From contig CAIQCE010000216.1 in the NCBI GenBank assembly GCA_903870185.1, positions 1 to 5,996 on the forward strand: a stretch of DNA of 5,996 bases. Reading direction: 5' to 3'. The DNA is from an uncultured Gammaproteobacteria bacterium. Its GTDB lineage: Bacteria; Pseudomonadota; Gammaproteobacteria; Coxiellales; Coxiellaceae. Each line of letters begins with the position of its first letter. Position 1 is the first letter of the stretch. Both the position numbers and the translations under genes were made by a program. Of the stretch, positions 1-5,228 are shown one piece after another. Under the pieces are notes generated by a model. The model was not told where the DNA came from, ran no database searches, and saw only the letters and a program-made list of their open reading frames with translations.

Positions 1-372
1 TGAACTAGCATGATATAGCTTGATAGGCCTATCCAGAAAGCGAATCGCTTCCAGAATATTTAACGTACCCGAAGTTATACTTTCAAGCGTTTCAACCGGT
101 TGTTCAAATGAAAGGCCAACAGAGGTTTGACCAGATAGGAAATAAATCTCATCTGGATTACTGTGTTTCAGAGTCGTCAACACACTTCTAAAGTCATTAG
201 AGGCCATAGAAACTAAGACAACTTGCTCTTTTATTCCAAGCAATTGTAAATTGCTAAAGATTGAAGCATGTGCATCGCGAGAAGTACCCCAAACTTCACA
301 TCCTTTATTTAGCAAGAACTGAGCTAAATACGAGCCATCCTGACCCCCCACTCCGCAAATTAAAGCCCGCAT
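1..372 (-). CDS. gmd: GDP-mannose 4,6-dehydratase (Gmd family), N-terminal 124 residues, cut by window edge
   Basis: Not listed as a closed ORF because it runs off the left edge; I translated it by hand. It starts at ATG 372-370 and stays open for 124 codons. The protein begins MRALICGVGGQDGSYLAQFL, with the NAD(P)-binding glycine motif GVGGQDG at residues 7-13. It continues with GTSRD, NDFRSVL, PDEIYFLSGQTSVG and SFEQPVETLES, and ends in HASS, the start of the catalytic Ser motif. The GGQDGSYLA and PVETLES blocks are hallmarks of GDP-mannose 4,6-dehydratases, cytosolic extended SDRs that convert GDP-mannose to GDP-4-keto-6-deoxy-mannose for GDP-rhamnose, GDP-fucose and related sugars. The catalytic Tyr-x3-Lys lies outside the window. 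An in-frame TAG two codons upstream fixes the start at or after this ATG, and an AAGGA lies 10 bases before it. It follows gmhB after 40 bases, probably in the same transcript. The exact GDP-sugar substrate is inferred. Confidence 0.88.
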   Translation of the reverse strand, partial: MRALICGVGGQDGSYLAQFLLNKGCEVWGTSRDAHASIFSNLQLLGIKEQVVLVSMASNDFRSVLTTLKHSNPDEIYFLSGQTSVGLSFEQPVETLESITSGTLNILEAIRFLDRPIKLYHASS

Positions 373-404
373 ATGCTAAACATCCTTCGGTTGCTAAATT
401 GCAT
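360..404 (-). other. Possible 14-codon ORF overlapping the gmd start out of frame
   Basis: On the minus strand, AAGGA (413-409, touching the gmhB stop codon) is followed after four bases by ATG at 404, opening a 14-residue frame (MQFSNRRMFSICGL) that ends in TAA at 362-360, past the gmd ATG at 372. The ribosome site is better spaced than the one of gmd. It could be a coupling/leader peptide that carries ribosomes from gmhB to gmd, or pure chance; no homology is recognisable. Confidence 0.2.
383..387 (-). promoter_or_regulatory. Shine-Dalgarno site of gmd
   Basis: On the minus strand AAGGA stands 10 bases before the ATG at 372, a slightly long but acceptable spacing. It lies inside a small out-of-frame ORF (404 to 360) that has its own, closer-spaced AAGGA. 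Confidence 0.5.
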
Positions 405-412
405 ATTTTCCT

Positions 413-976
413 TCAAGAATTAGGACCCATCAATAAGATACATTCATGCAGCGAATGGATGATGTGGGTTGCTGCGTTCGATCTATCCATCTCACCACCA
501 GCTGCGAAATAAAGGTATCTCTTACCGACACCTGCATTTTTTGCGGCCTGCATATCTGAGTCTTTGTCGCCAATCATAATTGAAGAGCTTAAGTCTAGCG
601 CATACTTTTCTGATGCCTGCAGCAACATACCAGGATTAGGTTTACGATCAAAAGAGTGTTTCTTGTAGCTCCCTACACCGTGCTCTGGATGAAAGGGACA
701 ATAGAAGACGTCTGTTATAGTAGCTGCCTCGGCTTTGAATCGTTCACACATCCATTTTGTAAGTGTAAAAAAATCTTGTTCCGAATAATACCCACGACCA
801 ATACCTGATTGATTGGTCACAACGAACAACAGATAACCAAATTGTCTAGCGACTCTACAAAGGTCGAAAATTCCGTCTATGAATACGAATGTTTCCTGAG
901 ACGACGTGTAACCTGAATCGTGGTTGATAACCCCATCGCGATCTAGAAACAAAGCTCGATTTACAAACAAAGTCAC
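413..976 (-). CDS. gmhB: D-glycero-D-manno-heptose 1,7-bisphosphate 7-phosphatase (HAD/HisB-type)
   Basis: A 187-residue cytosolic HAD phosphatase that removes the 7-phosphate from heptose 1,7-bisphosphate. In this GDP-heptose setting the substrate should be the alpha anomer made by HddA. HAD motif I is FLDRDGVIN, with nucleophile Asp12 and acid/base Asp14. Motif II is VVTNQSGIGRG (Thr54). The Arg111-Lys112 of DRKPNPGM corresponds to the conserved RK of GmhB, and motif IV is IGDKDSD (Asp137, Asp141). Length is normal for GmhB. The zinc loop is unusual. E. coli GmhB (from memory) uses Cys-x-His and a later Cys-x-Cys, whereas here the region 93-110 reads CPFHPEHG then SFD, so only the first Cys is clearly kept. 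The start is GTG, which shares GTGA with the hddC stop, and the only upstream SD-like sequence is a weak GAG, suggesting translational coupling. A related HAD phosphatase with another sugar phosphate substrate is possible, but the neighbours argue for heptose. Confidence 0.9.
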   Translation of the reverse strand: MTLFVNRALFLDRDGVINHDSGYTSSQETFVFIDGIFDLCRVARQFGYLLFVVTNQSGIGRGYYSEQDFFTLTKWMCERFKAEAATITDVFYCPFHPEHGVGSYKKHSFDRKPNPGMLLQASEKYALDLSSSIMIGDKDSDMQAAKNAGVGKRYLYFAAGGEMDRSNAATHIIHSLHECILLMGPNS

Positions 977-1659
977 AGCTCTGCAAGTAACGTCTGAGCG
1001 ATCTTATAATCATCTGGCACACCGATATCAATGAAGCGACCATGTGTGACAAAACCGTCGAACCAGATGTTTTGCAATTGTTTCATGAAGTACTCTGTCT
1101 CTATGGAAAAAGGCTTCCCAAAAGGAAAGTTATCCAAGGCAGCTTTAGGCAGCACATAGCAACCAGCGCTGATCAAACCCGGACCTGCAACCCCTTTTTC
1201 TAGGAAAGCCTGGATTCGGCCATTACACATCTCGACTCTGCCAAAACGAGCAGTATCTGAAACCTCACGAACAACGATCACAGGATGACGTTTAGACTGC
1301 CACATACAATCTAGATCATCGACTTCTAGATTCAAATAAGTATCTCCATTGAAAACGAAGACATGATCATATAAACATCTCGCCAATGCCGCACGAGTCG
1401 CCCCACCCGTTCCCAACGGATGTGTTTCAACTTCATGCAAAAGAGTCATCCCGGCATAACTTTCACCAAAATGCTTGATGATGTTCTCTGCCTTAAAGCC
1501 GAGAGAAAGTACAACACGCTTAAACCCCTTACGTGCCAGCGTTGAAAGCAATATTTCCAAAAAAGGACGGCCAACAATAGGTGCCATCGCCTTAGGTAAA
1601 TCAGGTACCACTTGCTTTAATCGAGTGCCAAACCCACCAGCTAGAACAATCGCCTCCAT
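973..1659 (-). CDS. hddC: D-glycero-alpha-D-manno-heptose 1-phosphate guanylyltransferase
   Basis: A 228-residue nucleotidyltransferase (NTP_transferase, GT-A-like fold) expected to join GTP and heptose 1-phosphate into GDP-heptose in the cytosol, the last step of the activation route. Visible motifs are the nucleotide-binding loop LAGGFGTRL at 6-14, PKAMAPI with Lys23, PLGTGGA at 81-87, NGDTY with metal-binding Asp106, and the C-terminal FIDIGVPDDY with a second acidic residue at Asp211. Length fits HddC (about 220-230 residues) and is well below the larger bifunctional mannose-1-phosphate guanylyltransferases. The start ATG 1659-1657 shares one base with the gmhA TAA (TAATG), and the stop overlaps the gmhB GTG, so translation is probably coupled on both sides. 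Guanylyl rather than adenylyl specificity is inferred from hddA and the dehydratases next door; the fold alone does not fix the base. Confidence 0.9.
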   Translation of the reverse strand: MEAIVLAGGFGTRLKQVVPDLPKAMAPIVGRPFLEILLSTLARKGFKRVVLSLGFKAENIIKHFGESYAGMTLLHEVETHPLGTGGATRAALARCLYDHVFVFNGDTYLNLEVDDLDCMWQSKRHPVIVVREVSDTARFGRVEMCNGRIQAFLEKGVAGPGLISAGCYVLPKAALDNFPFGKPFSIETEYFMKQLQNIWFDGFVTHGRFIDIGVPDDYKIAQTLLAEL

Positions 1660-2243
1660 TAGTTATGCTTCTTAAATAGTGATTGCTCAATCAAACCACA
1701 CAAAATATGCCCGAGCACCAAGTGTCCCTCCTGAATTTTAGGTGTATCACTTGAGGGCACCTCAAGAAGGTAGTCACACAATTCCTGCATTACACCTCCC
1801 CTATTACCTGTCAACCCAATACACAGCAAGCCACGTGTGCGAGACTCCTTAAGTGCATGCAAAATATTGGGAGACTTGCCTGAAGTGGAGTAACCAATAA
1901 ACACATCTCCCTTATTGCCAAGTGCCTGCACTTGCCGGGAAAACAGCTTTTCAAACCCGTAATCATTGCCAATAGATGTAAGAATTGAGCTATCTGTTGT
2001 CAATGCAATTGCTGCCAAACCGGGGCGATCAAAAGCAAAACGGCTTACTAACTCTCCGGCAATATGCTGTGAATCTGCGGCGCTACCGCCGTTGCCGGCA
2101 AGCAATATCTTGCCGCCATGTTGCAAACATTCAACACAAACTTTAGCCGAATTTTCAAGTGCAGAAAGTAAGTTCTCATCAACCAACATGGATGACATCA
2201 CACGTTGAGTCTCGGTAATTTGATTTGAAATATAATTAATCAT
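1659..2243 (-). CDS. gmhA: Sedoheptulose 7-phosphate isomerase (phosphoheptose isomerase)
   Basis: A 194-residue SIS-domain enzyme that converts sedoheptulose 7-phosphate to D-glycero-D-manno-heptose 7-phosphate, the entry step of the pathway; family members are cytosolic tetramers. The sugar-phosphate loop GNGGSAADSQHIAGEL covers residues 50-65, with His60 and Glu64 matching the metal/catalytic pair of E. coli GmhA (His61, Glu65, from memory). STSGKSPN is the second phosphate-binding segment. Gln171 and His179, spaced eight apart, match Gln172 and His180. I chose ATG 2243-2241 over the upstream GTG at 2255 because the ATG forms an ATGA overlap with the hddA stop, has GGAAG five bases before it, and gives the usual length (E. 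coli 192). The GTG would add four residues (MEDF). Its C-terminus overlaps hddC by one base. It is probably a second, pathway-dedicated copy beside a housekeeping LPS-core gmhA elsewhere in the genome; that cannot be seen here. Confidence 0.95.
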   Translation of the reverse strand: MINYISNQITETQRVMSSMLVDENLLSALENSAKVCVECLQHGGKILLAGNGGSAADSQHIAGELVSRFAFDRPGLAAIALTTDSSILTSIGNDYGFEKLFSRQVQALGNKGDVFIGYSTSGKSPNILHALKESRTRGLLCIGLTGNRGGVMQELCDYLLEVPSSDTPKIQEGHLVLGHILCGLIEQSLFKKHN

Positions 2244-3268
2244 GAAATCTTCCACGCTTGTGTCCCGTGTTTAGTAAAGTGACAGTTGCTCACTTGCCCT
2301 TCAAAGCGATTCAAGGTGCGCACCACATCCATGCGCCGCTCTGTTGGTACGAAGAACATCATAAACCCACCACCTCCAGCCCCAGACACTTTTCCAGCTA
2401 ACGCACCCGCAGCAATAGCCCCATCGTATATTTCATCAATATGCGAATTTGAAACCGTTTTGGCAGTGCATTTTTTATTTTCCCAGCCCTGCCTCATAGA
2501 AGCCACAATGCCCCCGAAGTCGCCTTTGAGGAGACACTCCTTCATCACCAGTGCCTCGCGTTTTATACCGTGCATCGCTTCAATAGCCTCAAATGATCCC
2601 GCTTTCACATTATTGCTTTGATCGGCAATGATATTAGCCGACTCTCGTGATACTCCGGTGTAGAACAACACTAAGGAAGCCTCCAATTCGCAAATTATCC
2701 AGTTTTTAATTCGTAGCGGATTGATTACCGCACGTTCATTCGGATAAAACTCCATGAAATTAACCCCCCCAAATGTAGCTGAATACTGATCTTGACGGCC
2801 ACCTTGCAAGCCACAATCCACACGCTCAATCTTATAAGCCAAATGCGCAATAGTGTAATCGTCGAGAGGCAGGTTCAGCAACTCAGCAAAGGCACGAATC
2901 ATAACTACCACCAACGTGGACGATGAACCAAGACCCGATCCCGCAGGTGCTTCACAAAAGGTAACTAACTCAAGTGGAATTGGCTTCCCGTCGTTGTAAT
3001 AATGAATCATATGGTTGTAGACCGCCTTGTGCAAATCGAGTTTGCCATTTAACTCCAGCGACTCGGAAATGGCTTTTACTATCTCAGTTTGCTGATCCGT
3101 AGCTAAGAACCGAACTATAGACTCATCTAGTGTCTTTATCACCGCATAGGCATAAAGATCCAACGCTGCATTAAGAACATAACCTCCATGAATTTCACAA
3201 TATGGCGAGACGTCGGTCCCGCCACCAGCCAGCCCAAGGCGCAGCGGAGCTCGAGCTCTTATTAGCAT
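2240..3268 (-). CDS. hddA: D-glycero-alpha-D-manno-heptose 7-phosphate 1-kinase (GHMP family)
   Basis: A 342-residue GHMP-superfamily kinase, of normal length for HddA. It should phosphorylate D-glycero-D-manno-heptose 7-phosphate at C1 with ATP, giving the alpha-1,7-bisphosphate that commits the sugar to the GDP rather than the ADP branch. Evidence: N-terminal RAPLRLGLAGGGTDVSPY at 6-23, the HddA-type substrate-side motif; the ATP-binding glycine/serine loop PAGSGLGSSST at 108-118; GGRQDQYSATFGG at 156-168, with Asp160 a plausible catalytic base; and the C-terminal GHMP motif KVSGAGGGG at 293-301. The ATG at 3268 has AAAAGG six bases upstream. Its stop overlaps the gmhA ATG as ATGA. A 54-base spacer separates it from the dehydratase, the widest gap in the window, so it heads the tight hddA-gmhA-hddC-gmhB block. 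It corresponds by position to wcbL of B. pseudomallei (from memory). Confidence 0.94.
   Translation of the reverse strand: MLIRARAPLRLGLAGGGTDVSPYCEIHGGYVLNAALDLYAYAVIKTLDESIVRFLATDQQTEIVKAISESLELNGKLDLHKAVYNHMIHYYNDGKPIPLELVTFCEAPAGSGLGSSSTLVVVMIRAFAELLNLPLDDYTIAHLAYKIERVDCGLQGGRQDQYSATFGGVNFMEFYPNERAVINPLRIKNWIICELEASLVLFYTGVSRESANIIADQSNNVKAGSFEAIEAMHGIKREALVMKECLLKGDFGGIVASMRQGWENKKCTAKTVSNSHIDEIYDGAIAAGALAGKVSGAGGGGFMMFFVPTERRMDVVRTLNRFEGQVSNCHFTKHGTQAWKIS
2249..2253 (-). promoter_or_regulatory. Shine-Dalgarno site deciding the gmhA start
   Basis: The minus strand reads GGAAG-ATTTC-ATG. GGAAG is five bases from the ATG at 2243 and lies within the last codons of hddA. It supports the ATG over the GTG at 2255, which would sit on top of this site. 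Confidence 0.65.
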
Positions 3269-3322
3269 AGATTACCTTTTGGAATTTGAATTTAATTAAA
3301 CACAAGAGAAACTCTATATTTA
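3269..3322. other. 54-base AT-rich spacer between the dehydratase and hddA
   Basis: The longest non-coding stretch in the window. It contains the palindrome TTTAATTAAA at 3291-3300, a short repeat GAATTTGAATTT beside it, a weak 4-bp hairpin (AGAG-TTT-CTCT on the minus strand near 3305-3315), and the hddA ribosome site. I see no GC-rich stem with a T-run and no convincing -35/-10 pair, so I read it as an intra-operon junction between two gene blocks rather than a terminator or promoter. Confidence 0.5.
3275..3280 (-). promoter_or_regulatory. Shine-Dalgarno site of hddA
   Basis: The minus strand reads AAAAGG-TAATCT-ATG. The AAAAGG core lies six bases before the hddA start at 3268. It is the clearest stand-alone ribosome site here, as expected for the first gene after a non-overlapping junction. 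Confidence 0.6.
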
Positions 3323-4354
3323 TTACCTATTCAATGGGATTTTTCCTTTTAAGATTTCATCTCTCCAGTGATTCAGTAAATCATTAAACATTTCCCTAAC
3401 AGATATTTGAGGTTTCCAATCGATTGCTGATCTAATCTTTGTGTTGTCAAACATTTGATAGTCTGCATCAATAGGACGAAGTCTATCATCATCAGTAACC
3501 ACCCTGATATCCTTGCGAGAGCTCATGCTCAACATCATTTCAATGACCTCGGGAAGCTTAAATGCCTCCTCTCCAGCTATGTTAAAACAATCACCACACT
3601 TAATATTACCCTTCTCACTTTCCAGTAAAAGTAGGTAATATGCCCTGACGGCATCTCTTGCATCTTGGAATGTCCTCGTACTAGACAAATTACCAACCTT
3701 TATAACCGGCTCCTGCAAATTTGCTTCAATCAGAGCAATTTGCTTGGCTACTGTGCTTTCAAAAAATACATCACTTCTTCTAGGGCCAGTGTGGGTACCC
3801 ATTCTTGTAACAAATGTCCTGAGTCCGTAAGCTTCACCGTAAAAACACCCTAAATAATCTGTTCCAATTTTACTAATACTGTAAGGACTAGCTCCATGGA
3901 ACGCTGTATCCTCTGCCAGAGGAACGCCAGGTTTCGCCTTACCATAAACCTCACTTGATGAGCATATATGCACAACAGGATCATACCCATCGACCTCCTT
4001 AATTTGTCTTATATTCTCAAGCAGGTTGGCCGTGCCAATAATATTAGTTTGAAGTGTTTCAATGGGAATATTGAACGAGGTCTTTGGGTAAGACTGTGCA
4101 GCCAGATGAGATATAAACTCGGGTCTAACATCTCTAAGCATTCTCGATATAGACGCATAGTCATTCAAATCCGCATAAAACAGACTAATTCTCTCTTTCT
4201 TATTTATCCTTTCAGTCAGGTGATACAAGTTATCCATCGGCTCCTGCCAGCGCATCATTCCAACTACATCATACAACGTATTTTCCAAAACATAATCTGC
4301 CAACAGAGAGCCGACTTGTCCAGTAATACCAGTAATTAAAATTCGTTCAGTCAT
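3323..4354 (-). CDS. GDP-mannose 4,6-dehydratase-like enzyme, probably GDP-D-glycero-D-manno-heptose 4,6-dehydratase
   Basis: A 343-residue extended SDR of the Gmd type. Evidence: GITGQVG at 9-15 (Rossmann nucleotide loop), AAQSYPKTSF from 85, the catalytic segment CSSSEVYG at 131-138 (Ser/Glu), Tyr158 and Lys162 in YSISK, and GPRRSDVFFES further on, matching the substrate-binding PRR region of Gmd. It should remove water from a GDP-sugar to give the 4-keto-6-deoxy form. It departs from classical Gmd: GQV instead of GQD in the first loop, and RWQEPMDN at 35-42 where I would expect the RRSS-type cofactor segment. With hddA-gmhA-hddC-gmhB directly downstream and a reductase upstream, I infer that it works on GDP-heptose, like WcbK of Burkholderia pseudomallei, DmhA of Yersinia pseudotuberculosis and the C. 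jejuni 6-deoxy-heptose dehydratase. Plain GDP-mannose activity is the main alternative. It overlaps the preceding gene by 8 bases. Confidence 0.88.
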   Translation of the reverse strand: MTERILITGITGQVGSLLADYVLENTLYDVVGMMRWQEPMDNLYHLTERINKKERISLFYADLNDYASISRMLRDVRPEFISHLAAQSYPKTSFNIPIETLQTNIIGTANLLENIRQIKEVDGYDPVVHICSSSEVYGKAKPGVPLAEDTAFHGASPYSISKIGTDYLGCFYGEAYGLRTFVTRMGTHTGPRRSDVFFESTVAKQIALIEANLQEPVIKVGNLSSTRTFQDARDAVRAYYLLLLESEKGNIKCGDCFNIAGEEAFKLPEVIEMMLSMSSRKDIRVVTDDDRLRPIDADYQMFDNTKIRSAIDWKPQISVREMFNDLLNHWRDEILKGKIPLNR

Positions 4355-5228
4355 CCTGTTTATCTTCTTTCAAATAAAATTCAATATTGGCTGCCTCATG
4401 CAGCGTATGTGCAGACCGCCCGAGAAGCGCAACCAAAATTGGCGAAGCCATCCGAATCACTTTCGGCCGGTTTCTAAAATAATCCGCATTGGGTTCAGTC
4501 AAATGAAAACGCAAATTTGATAATGCAATATCCTGCAATATTTTGACAAACTCTGTTCGAGCCAACACCTCTGGCCCACCAAAATTAAAAACTTTTATTT
4601 GTGAAAATTCATCCCAACGTTTCACCAAGGAAATTGCCCCCTCCACCACATCATCCCGATGGATGATTGCCCGATAGAATGGATGGAAGATTTCAGCTTC
4701 TTCATTCCTTTTAGCGCAACTTAACAAATACTTCACGAACTTATCTTCACGCGAAAAAACGTAAGAAAGACGGATAACTTTGAACAGTGGATTGCCCAAG
4801 AATTTCTTTTCTACCTCGCGCTTCATTTCAGCATACTCACCAACCGGGTTACAGGTAGCATGCTCGTCGAATTCATCGTCTCTTTCGCCATAAACCGTGT
4901 CGCTAGAGAAAAAAATAACCCTCCCGCCCCGAGTCATCACCTTAGCAATAAATTCAGAGGTACCAGAGACGTTCACCGAGTATGCATAAGCATGGTCGCT
5001 AGCACATACATCGGGAGATGAAATTGCTGAGGCCAGCAACACGGTATCTTTGGGCTGAATAAAGCTAAAGTCAAAATTTGCAATCTCATTTAAATCAAGA
5101 CGAAGCAGGCCACTCTTTGCCGTTGAAGATGTTCCATAAGTTGCAAATCTGTGCTTTTTGAATTCTAAAATAGACGATCCAATATAGCCAGAAGCGCCGA
5201 CAATAATAATTTTCATATTATTATTCAT
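4347..5228 (-). CDS. RmlD-like NAD(P)-dependent SDR, probable 4-keto-sugar nucleotide reductase
   Basis: A 293-residue extended SDR, resembling dTDP-4-dehydrorhamnose reductase/WcaG-type enzymes. Evidence: GASGYIG at 11-17 binds the cofactor; the active-site strand is VIFFSSDTVYGE, with Ser108-Ser109-Asp110-Thr111; the catalytic pair is Tyr132 and Lys136 in YAEMK; and RAIIHRDDVVEGAI is the conserved HRDDV-type segment of sugar-nucleotide SDRs. It should reduce the 4-keto group left by the adjacent dehydratase, giving GDP-6-deoxy-heptose, by analogy with WcbJ/DmhB; an epimerase role cannot be excluded. The start at 5228 forms ATGA with the glycosyltransferase stop; a second ATG at 5216 (MKIIIVGASG) would give a tighter N-terminus, but I see no ribosome site for it. 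The C-terminus overlaps the dehydratase start by 8 bases (CAGGATGACTGA). Family assignment is firm; substrate is inferred from context. Confidence 0.82.
   Translation of the reverse strand: MNNNMKIIIVGASGYIGSSILEFKKHRFATYGTSSTAKSGLLRLDLNEIANFDFSFIQPKDTVLLASAISSPDVCASDHAYAYSVNVSGTSEFIAKVMTRGGRVIFFSSDTVYGERDDEFDEHATCNPVGEYAEMKREVEKKFLGNPLFKVIRLSYVFSREDKFVKYLLSCAKRNEEAEIFHPFYRAIIHRDDVVEGAISLVKRWDEFSQIKVFNFGGPEVLARTEFVKILQDIALSNLRFHLTEPNADYFRNRPKVIRMASPILVALLGRSAHTLHEAANIEFYLKEDKQDD

Noticed and set aside
261..512. 83-codon plus-strand ORF across the gmd-gmhB junction
   Set aside because: It covers the 5' part of gmd and the 3' end of gmhB on the opposite strand; its product has no recognisable family.
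855..1052. 65-codon minus-strand ORF spanning the hddC-gmhB junction
   Set aside because: It is in another frame of two well-supported genes, and its sequence looks like a frameshifted read of them.
2244..2255. GTG at 2255 as the gmhA start
   Set aside because: It adds four residues over the ATG at 2243, covers the GGAAG ribosome site, and breaks the usual ATGA coupling and family length.
2286..2621. 111-codon plus-strand ORF opposite hddA
   Set aside because: Proline-rich, low-information translation that mirrors the Gly/Ala-rich GHMP motifs on the other strand; a shadow frame.
3269..3322. Terminator or promoter in the 54-base spacer
   Set aside because: The only hairpin has a 4-bp stem without a following T-run, and no -35/-10 pair with proper spacing was found.
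3968..4339. 123-codon plus-strand ORF opposite the dehydratase
   Set aside because: It lies fully antisense to a gene with clear SDR motifs; the translation shows no recognisable domain and no ribosome site was needed to explain it.
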